Source: Halomonas sp. HL-93 (lineage in GTDB: Bacteria > Pseudomonadota > Gammaproteobacteria > Pseudomonadales > Halomonadaceae). From it: a DNA stretch of 64,000 nt. Every line of letters begins with the position of its first letter. The stretch's first letter is position 1. Location of the stretch: contig NZ_LT593974.1 in NCBI RefSeq assembly GCF_900086985.1, forward strand, positions 1,922,001 through 1,986,000, read 5' to 3'. Below the pieces are notes generated by a model. The model searched no databases. It was not told the origin of the DNA and saw only the letters and a program-made list of their open reading frames with translations. The position numbers and the translations under genes were made by a program. Below, piece by piece: positions 56,757 to 64,000 of the stretch.

Positions 56757-56781
56757 CCCGCAGGGGTTAAGCCTCTGCGGG
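56757..56781 (+). other. Strong intercistronic hairpin between dctP and dctQ
   Basis: CCCGCAGGGG pairs with CCTCTGCGGG (one mismatch) around TTAAG. No T-tract follows. Such structures usually protect the upstream message from 3' decay and let the binding protein be made in excess over the membrane subunits. Confidence 0.6.
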
Positions 56782-56805
56782 GCTACGCTTGAATGTGAGG
56801 CAGCT

Positions 56806-57318
56806 ATGAAGAAATATCTATTGCTAGCCAACAGGGTCATCGATCATTTCAACAAGCTGATTGGTTGGGGGCTAGCCACGCTTCTGCTGGTGATGACCGT
56901 GCTCATCTTCTGGCAGGTATTTGCTCGATTCGTTATAGGCAGCCCACTGCATTTCTCTGATGAAATCGCTCGTTTCTGCATGTTATGGCTGACGTTTCTT
57001 GGTGCCGGGTATGCCTATCGAAATGGGTTGCTAATTTCCGTAGATATCCTGCTTGAATATTCCGGCAATAAGTTGGCTAGCCTGCTGAGAATTGCCGTCG
57101 TTCTGTGTTCATTCCTCTTTGCCTTCATCATGGTGAAATACGGGTTTGAATTGACTGATCGTGTTTCAACCCAAACCGCACCCAGCACTCGGATTTCTAT
57201 GATGTGGCCATATCTCGCAGTTCCAGTAGGTGGCATCGTAATTATGATTAATAGCGTGGGCTTGCTGATAGACGAAGTGCTCGGCACACCGCCAAGTCCC
57301 AAGCAGGAGGTGATTTGA
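56806..57318 (+). CDS. dctQ: TRAP transporter small membrane subunit DctQ
   Basis: 170 residues with four membrane segments. The family motif FWQVFARFVIGSPLHFSDEIARFCMLWLTFLGAGYAYRNG (split) is clear. It joins DctM in the inner membrane. The ATG follows GAGGCAGC. It ends two bases before the chosen dctM start. Confidence 0.9.
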   Translation: MKKYLLLANRVIDHFNKLIGWGLATLLLVMTVLIFWQVFARFVIGSPLHFSDEIARFCMLWLTFLGAGYAYRNGLLISVDILLEYSGNKLASLLRIAVVLCSFLFAFIMVKYGFELTDRVSTQTAPSTRISMMWPYLAVPVGGIVIMINSVGLLIDEVLGTPPSPKQEVI

Positions 57319-57320
57319 CT

Positions 57321-58589
57321 ATGGCTATTCTCCTGTTCTTGTTATTGATATCACTGTTCATCATCGGTGTACCAATCGCCTTCTCTCTTGGGTTAGCCTC
57401 TGCGGTTACAGTCTGGCAGGGCGACATAATGCCATTGGTAGTCGTAGCCCAGCAGATCGTAGCATCTGTGAACTCATTTCCATTGATGGCGATCCCGTTT
57501 TTCATTCTGGCGGGTTATTTGATGCAGGGGGGTGGGATATCTAAACGCCTGGTAGATTTCTCGGATACGCTAGTCGGTGGCATGACGGGTGGGTTAGCGA
57601 TGGTAGCCATCGTTACTTCATTGTTCTTTGCAGCCATCTCGGGATCAGGCGCCGCCACTACAGCAGCCATCGGCTCCATTCTTATCCCAGCAATGTTGTC
57701 CAAGGGTTATCCAAGTGGTTATGCAGCTGCCAATCAAGCCGCTTCCGGCGCTCTTGGCGTAATCATTCCACCTAGTATTCCGCTAATTCTCTACGGGATT
57801 GCGGCAAACGTTTCCGTAGGTGACATGTTCATCGCCGGCATCCTGCCTGGAGTTTTGGTCACACTGACTTTGATAATCTTTGCCTACTTTTTTGCTAAGG
57901 CAAATGGCCTTAAAGGTAACGAAAAGAGTTCCCTTAAGGATATTTTTCGCGCTGGGCGAAAGGCCATCCTAGCTATTTTTATGCCAGTCATAATCCTAGG
58001 TGGTATTTACGGTGGTATTTTTACACCGACCGAAGCCGCAGTTATTGCAGTGGTTTACTCATTCATGGTCGGCTTCGTGATTTATCGCGAAATTAAGTTG
58101 GTTGACCTAGTCGGCATCCTCAAGCAGTCGGCAGTTACCACCGCTGTGGTGCTTAGTATTATTGGCACCGCAGGGCTCTATGGGCGCATTCTTCAACGCC
58201 TTAGAGTGCCGGATATGATATCCGAGTTCGCGATTTCTGCCATTGATAGCCCGTTGCTCTTCATTATCCTAGCGAATCTGTTGCTGTTAGTAGCCGGTAT
58301 GTTCATAGAGGCTGCAGCTGCGATCCTCATTTTCGTGCCAATCCTTTTACCTATTGCTATCGATTTCGGATTCGATCCGATCCACTTCGGCATCATCATG
58401 GTAGTCAATTTGGCCATGGGCATGTTCACTCCACCGGTTGGTCTCAACCTCTTTGTAGCGTCTCAGATATCCAATGTTGGTATCTCGCGCCTCACTTGGG
58501 CTGTATTGCCCTTTGTCGGCATCGTACTAATAAATCTATTAATCATCAGCTTGCTGCCTTTCCTTTCCACTTGGTTGCCTTCGCTGTAA
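57321..58589 (+). CDS. dctM: TRAP transporter large permease DctM
   Basis: Channel-forming subunit of the sodium-driven importer, 422 residues with about 12 membrane segments. Hallmarks are FPLMAIPFFILAGYLMQGGGIS (split), FAAISGSGAATTAAIGSILIPAM (split), IIPPSIPLILYGI and MGMFTPPVGLNLFVAS. The ATG at 57321 follows a perfect AGGAGGTGAT; a TTG two codons earlier is also possible. Confidence 0.93.
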   Translation: MAILLFLLLISLFIIGVPIAFSLGLASAVTVWQGDIMPLVVVAQQIVASVNSFPLMAIPFFILAGYLMQGGGISKRLVDFSDTLVGGMTGGLAMVAIVTSLFFAAISGSGAATTAAIGSILIPAMLSKGYPSGYAAANQAASGALGVIIPPSIPLILYGIAANVSVGDMFIAGILPGVLVTLTLIIFAYFFAKANGLKGNEKSSLKDIFRAGRKAILAIFMPVIILGGIYGGIFTPTEAAVIAVVYSFMVGFVIYREIKLVDLVGILKQSAVTTAVVLSIIGTAGLYGRILQRLRVPDMISEFAISAIDSPLLFIILANLLLLVAGMFIEAAAAILIFVPILLPIAIDFGFDPIHFGIIMVVNLAMGMFTPPVGLNLFVASQISNVGISRLTWAVLPFVGIVLINLLIISLLPFLSTWLPSL

Positions 58590-58611
58590 GTCCCTTTAAG
58601 GAGAAAACTCT

Positions 58612-59385
58612 ATGACCGTCTTAGAAAGCCTGACACCGCGCTATGGCCTAAGAGTGCTGATTACAGCAGGCGCCAATGGCATCGGCTTGGCAATAGCCAA
58701 GGCCTTCAAGGAAGCAGGTGCACAAGTGCACGTATGTGATATCGACACCCAAGCATTGGCCTCGCTGCCCGAGGGAATATCACACACTGTGGCTGATGTC
58801 AGCCTAGAAGAAGACATCAACCGGCTGTTCCAAGATGTCGCCTCTCTGGGTGGGCTTGACGTTGTGGTTAATAATGCCGGCATCGCGGGGCCAACCGGGG
58901 GGATCGATGAGATCGACAATGACACCTGGACCCGCACCATCGACATCAATCTCAATGGTCAGTACCGGGTTGCTCACCGGGCGACGCCGTTACTGAAGGA
59001 AAGCCAGGGACTGCTTATCAACCTGGCTTCGGTCGCAGGCCGCCTGGGCTTCGCCTACCGTACGCCTTATGCCGCCAGCAAATGGGCTGTGGTCGGCCTG
59101 ACCAAGAGCTTGGCTAGCGAGCTCGGCCCAGAGGGAGTGAGAGTCAACGCAATTTTACCCGGCATCGTGCGTGGGCCACGTATCGAAAAGGTCATTGAAG
59201 ACCGAGCGGCCAAGCGCGGGCTCAGCTATGCCGAAATGGAACAGGAAAATCTTTCCAAGATATCCATGCGACGCATGGTCGAGCCTTCCGATATTGCGGC
59301 TATGGCTCTGTTCCTGTCAGCTCCGGGGGGCACCAATATTTCGGGTCAGGCGCTGAGTGTCTGTGCCAACGTCGAATCTTTGTGA
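58612..59385 (+). CDS. SDR-family NAD(P)-dependent oxidoreductase
   Basis: Short-chain dehydrogenase of 257 residues. The cofactor loop is TAGANGIG at 18-25, with NNAG at 87-90 and the catalytic S140, Y153 and K157 (SVAGRLGFAYRTPYAASKWA). D43 after the second strand favours NAD. In this operon it probably oxidises a hydroxyl of the imported acid or of an intermediate. AAGGAG precedes the ATG. Confidence 0.88.
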   Translation: MTVLESLTPRYGLRVLITAGANGIGLAIAKAFKEAGAQVHVCDIDTQALASLPEGISHTVADVSLEEDINRLFQDVASLGGLDVVVNNAGIAGPTGGIDEIDNDTWTRTIDINLNGQYRVAHRATPLLKESQGLLINLASVAGRLGFAYRTPYAASKWAVVGLTKSLASELGPEGVRVNAILPGIVRGPRIEKVIEDRAAKRGLSYAEMEQENLSKISMRRMVEPSDIAAMALFLSAPGGTNISGQALSVCANVESL

Positions 59386-59404
59386 CCGATATAGGAGCCA
59401 TCCC

Positions 59405-60340
59405 ATGACAGCACGTATAGGAATAATCGGCGCAGGCTTGATTGGTCGCGCTTGGGCCATTGTTTTTGCCCGAAGCGGTATGACTGTATGCCTGTATGAC
59501 GTTGATGCTAATGCTCTGGACCAAGCCCGAGACGCTATTCGTCAATCTCTTCAGGACTTACAACAGGTGGGCTTGATCGAGGACGTTGAGGCACCTCTAT
59601 CCCTCATTCAGACAGAAAGTGACCTCGCACACGCCATGATGGGTGTTGAATACGTTCAGGAATGTGGGCCAGAAGACGTTGCTGCCAAACGGCGTATTTA
59701 TAACGAGCTTGAGTCGGTGGTAGCGCCAGATACCGTGCTGGCTAGTTCCACCTCCGGTATCTCCGCGTCCCGGTTCACGGATCACCTGAAACACCCTGCG
59801 CGCTGCTTGGTAGCCCATCCTGTCAATCCACCTTACTTGATTCCTTTAGTTGAAGTAGCCCCATCACCCGCTACTTCGGAAGTATCGGTTAACAGCACCA
59901 TGCAATTGATGGAAGAAGCGCAGCAGACCCCAATCCTGGTTCGCAAGGAAATTCAAGGCTTCATACTCAATCGTTTGCAAGGCGCATTACTGAACGAATC
60001 GTTACGCTTGTTTCGTGATGGCTATGTTTCCGCTGAGGATCTGGACAAGACTGTCAAACACGGTCTTGGACTGCGCTGGTCGTTTATGGGGCCATTCGAA
60101 ACCATCGACCTTAATGCGCCTAACGGAGTCGTAGATTATGGCGATCGCTATGGCCCACTTTACCGCGATGTCGACCGACAGCGCGGGGATGATGACCCCT
60201 GGGATGTCACCACCCTGGCTGCCCTAGGACAGGAACGACGAGAGCAGCTACCTTCCGAAGGCCTAGCAAAGCGGCAAGCTTGGCGCGACCGCCGCCTAAT
60301 GGCATTGATGGCGCATCAGCGTCATATCGAGACCCAATAA
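59405..60340 (+). CDS. 3-hydroxyacyl-CoA dehydrogenase-like enzyme (L-gulonate/carnitine dehydrogenase group)
   Basis: 311 residues. The Rossmann motif GAGLIG is at 9-14, with D-containing strand VCLYDVDANAL selecting NAD. The catalytic histidine is in CLVAHPVNPPYLIPLVEV, with the family signature RKEIQGFILNRLQGALLNESLRL (split). The short form and HPVNPP motif resemble lambda-crystallin (L-gulonate 3-dehydrogenase) and L-carnitine 3-dehydrogenase, which oxidise free 3-hydroxy acids to 3-keto acids. This fits the next gene, which cleaves beta-keto acids. The ATG at 59405 follows AGGAG by seven bases; the frame is open 16 codons earlier into the SDR gene. Confidence 0.85.
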   Translation: MTARIGIIGAGLIGRAWAIVFARSGMTVCLYDVDANALDQARDAIRQSLQDLQQVGLIEDVEAPLSLIQTESDLAHAMMGVEYVQECGPEDVAAKRRIYNELESVVAPDTVLASSTSGISASRFTDHLKHPARCLVAHPVNPPYLIPLVEVAPSPATSEVSVNSTMQLMEEAQQTPILVRKEIQGFILNRLQGALLNESLRLFRDGYVSAEDLDKTVKHGLGLRWSFMGPFETIDLNAPNGVVDYGDRYGPLYRDVDRQRGDDDPWDVTTLAALGQERREQLPSEGLAKRQAWRDRRLMALMAHQRHIETQ

Positions 60341-60368
60341 TTTTTGATCTTGCAAGGAGAGACTTTCA

Positions 60369-61301
60369 ATGGCTAACAAGCGCAAAGTCATCATTACCTG
60401 CGCCGTAACCGGTGCCATCCATACGCCGTCCATGTCTCCACACCTGCCGGTGACACCTGAGGAAATTGCCGAGGCCGGCATTGCTGCTGCTGAGGAGGGC
60501 GCTTCCATACTTCACCTTCATGCCCGCGATCCTAATAATGGTAAGCCCACACAAGATCCAGCGATCTACGAGCGCTTTCTACCGCGTATCAAGAAAGCCA
60601 CCGATGCGGTCATCAATCTTACCACTGGTGGCAGCCCGCATATGACCGTGGAAGAACGCATGAGGCCAGCCATGGAGTTCAAACCCGAGCTTGCCTCTAT
60701 GAACATGGGGTCGATCAACTTTGGGCTGTTCCCCATGCTCAACCGCTATGAAAATCTCGAGTACGAATGGGAGCGTGCCCATCTAGAGAATAGTCGTGAC
60801 CTGGTCTTCAAGAACACTTTTGCTGATATCGAAAAGGCCATGACGCTTGGTGCAAAGAACGGCACCCGATTTGAGTGCGAATGCTACGATATTGGCCATC
60901 TCTACAATCTACGCAATCTGATGGACCGTGGCATTATTAGCGGAAAAGTGTTTGTGCAAAGTGTGTTTGGCATCCTGGGCGGTATCGGCCCCCACCCTGA
61001 GGATGTTATGCATATGCGCCGAACCGCCAACCGCCTATTCGGAGACGACTACGAATGGTCGGTTCTGGGTGCCGGAGGTAACCAGATGCGTATTGCCGCT
61101 CAAGCGACGGCCATTGGGAGCCATGTACGCGTCGGTCTTGAAGATTCGCTATGGCTTTCCCCCGGAAAGCTAGCTGAAAGCAACGCAGATCAAGTAGCCA
61201 AAGTTCGCGAAATACTCGAGGGTCTTTCCTTTGAAGTAGCAACGCCCGAAGAAGCACGAGAAATGCTTCAGCTTAAAGGAGCCGACCAAGTCGGCTTCTA
61301 A
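60369..61301 (+). CDS. BKACE (DUF849) beta-keto acid cleavage enzyme
   Basis: 310-residue zinc enzyme. Members condense a beta-keto acid with acetyl-CoA and split it into acetoacetate and a new CoA ester. The N-terminal ITCAVTGAIHTPSMSPHLPVTPEEIA (split), zinc ligands H49 and H51 (LHLHARDP) and INLTTGGSP are characteristic; FGILGGIGPHPEDV and the C-terminal VRVGLEDSLWLSPG complete the fold. The substrate class depends on active-site residues I cannot assign without an alignment. It directly follows the dehydrogenase that would make the keto acid. Confidence 0.9.
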   Translation: MANKRKVIITCAVTGAIHTPSMSPHLPVTPEEIAEAGIAAAEEGASILHLHARDPNNGKPTQDPAIYERFLPRIKKATDAVINLTTGGSPHMTVEERMRPAMEFKPELASMNMGSINFGLFPMLNRYENLEYEWERAHLENSRDLVFKNTFADIEKAMTLGAKNGTRFECECYDIGHLYNLRNLMDRGIISGKVFVQSVFGILGGIGPHPEDVMHMRRTANRLFGDDYEWSVLGAGGNQMRIAAQATAIGSHVRVGLEDSLWLSPGKLAESNADQVAKVREILEGLSFEVATPEEAREMLQLKGADQVGF

Positions 61302-61313
61302 GGAGGTTATCAA

Positions 61314-61838
61314 ATGCCAGTGTATCGACTTGAAGGCAACACTCCCGACATAGCGTCGGGCGCCTTGGTGATGGAAGAAGCTACGCTGATTGGGCGTGTT
61401 CATCTTGCCAATAAAGTATCTGTCTGGCCTGGCGCTGTGCTACGCGGAGATAATGAACCTATCAGCGTTGGAGATGGGAGTAATTTGCAGGATGGCTGTG
61501 TGGTACACACCGATCCCGGACATCCAGTCAACATCGGTTGTCAGGTAACTGTTGGCCACCTAGCCATGCTACATGGTTGTAAAGTTGGCGACGGCGTACT
61601 AGTGGGCATGAACGCCACGCTACTTAACGGTGCTGAGATTGGTGATCATTGCATCATCGGTGCAGGGGCTCTAGTCACCTCAGGCAAACGATTTCCTCCG
61701 CGCTCGTTAATTGTGGGTGTACCCGCTAAGGTGGTCAGAGAGCTTACCGATGAAGAAGTGCAAGGCGCATTAGATAACAGCACGGTTTACGTGAAAAAGA
61801 TCGATCAGTATCGGTCACTTGAAAAGCTGTGCGAGTGA
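61314..61838 (+). CDS. Gamma-carbonic anhydrase/PaaY-CaiE-like hexapeptide protein
   Basis: 174 residues of left-handed beta-helix. The zinc histidines H65, H82 and H87 are conserved (VVHTDPGH, VTVGHLAMLHGC). Relatives include YrdA, gamma-carbonic anhydrases and the catabolic-operon proteins PaaY and CaiE; PaaY is a CoA thioesterase. As it lies 12 bp after the BKACE gene, a role in hydrolysing the CoA ester formed there is a reasonable guess. AGGAGG precedes the ATG. Confidence 0.85.
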   Translation: MPVYRLEGNTPDIASGALVMEEATLIGRVHLANKVSVWPGAVLRGDNEPISVGDGSNLQDGCVVHTDPGHPVNIGCQVTVGHLAMLHGCKVGDGVLVGMNATLLNGAEIGDHCIIGAGALVTSGKRFPPRSLIVGVPAKVVRELTDEEVQGALDNSTVYVKKIDQYRSLEKLCE

Positions 61839-61913
61839 GGGCGGTAAGCCACCGCCTTTGGTTCTGGTGAATCGGGCTGTCTAACACTAGTTGGCCCTCT
61901 GAGAGCGTGATGC

Positions 61914-62978
61914 ATGAAAAGAAAATCCGTAACCTCCCGCGATGTGGCGAAGCTTGCTGGTGTGTCGCAATCAGCAGTGAGTCGCAGCTTTTCGCCTAAT
62001 GCCAAGGTAGCGGAGAAAACCCGCAAAAAGGTAATGCAGGCAGCTCGGGAACTGGGGTATCGCCCCAACTCTATTGCACGTTCGCTGATCACCAGGTCGA
62101 GTCGTACCATTGCTGTGGTGACTTACAGTCTCGAAAACCCTTTTTACAGTTTCATGTTGGAAAAAGCGTCACGCTATTTTCAGCAACAGGGGTACCATCT
62201 TCAGCTTTTCTTCGCTCCATCAGATAGCGGTTTCGCCACAGTAATCGACGACATTATCAGAAGCCAAGTGGAGGGTGTTTTGATGTTGGCTATTACTCTG
62301 GACAGCGCTCAAGCCGAAGAGGTGGCGGATTTTGGTATACCTTTCGTTGTGATCAACCGTACCGTCAACTTTGATGGCATCAGCCAGGTCGGCAGCGACA
62401 ACCACAGCGGGGGTTATTGGGCAGGCCATTACCTTGCCTCACTTGGTCATCGCCGCATTGCCTATTTGGCAGGATTGCCAGACTCTTCCACCGATCTCCA
62501 ACGCAAAGCTGGCTTTCTAGAAGGGCTCGCCGACGAGGGGTTAGCCTGCCACGCAGCGGAAATTGGTAACTACCGCTATGCAGATGCCTGCCATGCGACG
62601 AGACGGCTGTTTGCCAATTCGTCACAACCCGATGCACTTTTTTGTGCAAATGACCTGATGGCAATCGCAGCTATTGATACTTTGCGTCATGAATTTGGTC
62701 TTGCAGTACCCGATGACGTTTCGGTTATTGGTTTTGACGATGTGCCGATGGCGGCTTGGCCGAGTCATTCTCTGACGACGCTGAAACAGCCAGTCGAATT
62801 GATGGCGTCAAAGGCTACTGAGTTATTGATGGCGCAGATCAACCAGATTGACACTGCTCCAGAACATATCATGCTCCCGGTGACACCGATGCTGCGCAAC
62901 AGTACCCGGCGGTCAATTCGCCATTCCAAAGAGAATCTAAAGGAGCCGAGTGATGCGCATCATCGTAGCGCCCGATAG
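61914..62978 (+). CDS. LacI-family transcriptional regulator
   Basis: 354 residues. The N-terminal helix-turn-helix (VTSRDVAKLAGVSQSAVSRSF, split after AGV) and hinge helix (YRPNSIARSL) are typical, followed by a periplasmic-binding-protein-like effector domain (FVVINRTV, then DALFCANDLMAIAAIDTL and SVIGFDDVPMAAWPSHSLTTLKQP, split). It probably represses the dctP operon by binding the two sites at 55507-55526 and 55599-55618. Its last 26 bp overlap the glycerate kinase gene in another frame. Confidence 0.9.
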   Translation: MKRKSVTSRDVAKLAGVSQSAVSRSFSPNAKVAEKTRKKVMQAARELGYRPNSIARSLITRSSRTIAVVTYSLENPFYSFMLEKASRYFQQQGYHLQLFFAPSDSGFATVIDDIIRSQVEGVLMLAITLDSAQAEEVADFGIPFVVINRTVNFDGISQVGSDNHSGGYWAGHYLASLGHRRIAYLAGLPDSSTDLQRKAGFLEGLADEGLACHAAEIGNYRYADACHATRRLFANSSQPDALFCANDLMAIAAIDTLRHEFGLAVPDDVSVIGFDDVPMAAWPSHSLTTLKQPVELMASKATELLMAQINQIDTAPEHIMLPVTPMLRNSTRRSIRHSKENLKEPSDAHHRSAR

Positions 62979-64000
62979 CTATAAAGATGCATTATCGGCT
63001 AGGGAAGCCGTCAGCGCGATCGCTGACGGCATTCGGAGAGCATTACCCTCTGCACAGTGGGATGCTTGCCCGATGGGGGATGGTGGAGAAGGAACTTTAG
63101 ATGCTCTGATTGGTGCGACGGGAGCGGAGCGACGTTATCAGAAGGTGAATGATCCCCTAGGTCGACCTCGGCAAGCAGAGTGGGGCTGGCACTCCGTCAA
63201 TCGTACAGCCTATATTGAGCTAGCTGAGGCATCTGGGCTTCAGCATCTGACACCTCTTGAACGCACGGCATTGCATAGTTCCACGCATGGGGTAGGTGAG
63301 ATGATTCTCGCCGCCATGGACGCTGATGCAGAGCGCGTAATACTCACGCTTGGGGGGAGTGCGACCAATGACGCGGGCGCAGGCATGTTGCAGGCTTTGG
63401 GGGCAAAATTGCTTGATGATCAAGGACGACCTTTGCCACCGGGCGGGGCGGCTCTGACCAATCTTGCTCGAGTGGAGCTTGAAGGCCTAGATTCGCGCCT
63501 GTCAGAGGTGATCTTTGAGACGGCCGTGGATGTAGATAATCCGCTAGTTGGTGAACACGGCGCCAGTGTAGTGTTCGGTCCCCAAAAAGGCGCTAGCGAC
63601 AAAAATGTCGTCATGCTGGATGCTGCGCTTGCACATTTCGCAGACAAGGTAGCTGAGGCTCAGGGAGGCGACTTCCGTGAATTACCTGGTTCAGGGGCAG
63701 CCGGAGGGATGGGCTTTGCAGCACGCACCTTTCTCGGGGCAGAGCTGCGTCCAGGTATTGAACTGGTAATGCATCAGGTGGGGTTTCGGCAACGACTTGA
63801 GTATGCAGACTTGGTCATTACAGGTGAGGGGAGGCTGGATGGTCAGAGCATGTCAGGGAAAACACCTATTGGTATTGCTCGCTGCGCAAGGGAAATGGGA
63901 GTGCCAGTAGTGGTGCTGGCGGGTAGCCTTGGTGAAGGATGGCAGTCTGCTTACAACGAAGGCGTTACTGCTGCCATGTCCTTAGCCGATGGACCTATGG
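62953..64000 (+). CDS. glxK: Glycerate kinase, 3' end cut by the window
   Basis: 349 codons are visible of a family of about 380. The start ATG (MRIIVAPDSYKDALSA) follows AGGAG by seven bases and lies inside the end of the LacI gene. Motifs of GlxK-type glycerate 2-kinase are MGDGGEGTLDAL, LGGSATNDAGAGMLQALGA and the C-terminal ITGEGRLDGQSMSGKTPIG. It phosphorylates D-glycerate to 2-phosphoglycerate, linking the operon to glycolysis, and suggests glycerate as one end product. Confidence 0.92.
   Translation, partial: MRIIVAPDSYKDALSAREAVSAIADGIRRALPSAQWDACPMGDGGEGTLDALIGATGAERRYQKVNDPLGRPRQAEWGWHSVNRTAYIELAEASGLQHLTPLERTALHSSTHGVGEMILAAMDADAERVILTLGGSATNDAGAGMLQALGAKLLDDQGRPLPPGGAALTNLARVELEGLDSRLSEVIFETAVDVDNPLVGEHGASVVFGPQKGASDKNVVMLDAALAHFADKVAEAQGGDFRELPGSGAAGGMGFAARTFLGAELRPGIELVMHQVGFRQRLEYADLVITGEGRLDGQSMSGKTPIGIARCAREMGVPVVVLAGSLGEGWQSAYNEGVTAAMSLADGPM

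Noticed and set aside
1..64000. CRISPR arrays, insertion sequences, rRNA genes
   Set aside because: No regularly spaced repeats, no intact transposase with terminal repeats and no rRNA sequence were seen on either strand.

Overview
The window looks like the chromosome of a moderately halophilic gammaproteobacterium close to Halomonas. This is an inference from gene content and order: gloB-yafS-rnhA-dnaQ, yejABEF, a glycine-betaine/osmoprotectant ABC importer, a TRAP importer with its catabolic operon, and acidic proteins such as PpiD. No rRNA or CRISPR array was seen. One tRNA gene (Ser-UGA) was found.

Layout. 1-6.2 kb is housekeeping: ppiD (5' end missing), lpxH-ppiB, glnS, cysS. 6.2-10.1 kb is a four-gene osmoprotectant ABC importer behind a good sigma70 promoter. 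10.2-15.6 kb holds a branched-chain 2-oxoacid dehydrogenase cluster (E1alpha, E1beta, E2, no E3) followed closely by an atypical Ser/Thr kinase-like protein. 15.6-21.7 kb carries a SulP transporter, a chemoreceptor with its sensor module at the C-terminus, rarD, an omega-amidase-like nitrilase and rsuA. 21.8-29.5 kb is a minus-strand block: yejFEBA, an MltD-type lytic transglycosylase and gloB. 29.6-42.1 kb contains yafS, rnhA, dnaQ, nudC, an SCP2-type lipid-binding protein, sohB, an ArsR regulator, prpE, yhhQ with what looks like a preQ1-I riboswitch in its leader, a YbfF-type esterase, a Cho-type nuclease, an orphan NMT1-type binding protein, a cation/proton antiporter and tRNA-Ser.

The stretch from the tRNA-Ser gene to about 55.4 kb has the character of a decayed genomic island. 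It holds an unknown exported protein and an McrBC restriction system. Next come three fossils: an HsdS tail with an amber codon, a tyrosine-recombinase fragment, and an M48 lipoprotease with three frame changes and two stops. It ends with a phage-like recombination cassette (RadC, YqaJ exonuclease, ERF annealing protein, DUF932 and two small proteins) divergent from a LexA-controlled umuDC pair. In the cassette, hairpins with T-tracts sit right in front of the ribosome binding sites.

55.4-64 kb is a catabolic operon: TRAP importer (dctPQM), SDR dehydrogenase, 3-hydroxyacyl-CoA-dehydrogenase-like enzyme, BKACE (DUF849) beta-keto acid cleavage enzyme, gamma-carbonic-anhydrase/PaaY-like protein, LacI regulator and glycerate kinase (cut by the right edge). 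Two near-identical 20-bp palindromic sites with a central CG precede dctP and are the likely LacI operators. The operon probably takes up a hydroxylated organic acid, oxidises it to a beta-keto acid and splits it with acetyl-CoA; the substrate cannot be read from the sequence.
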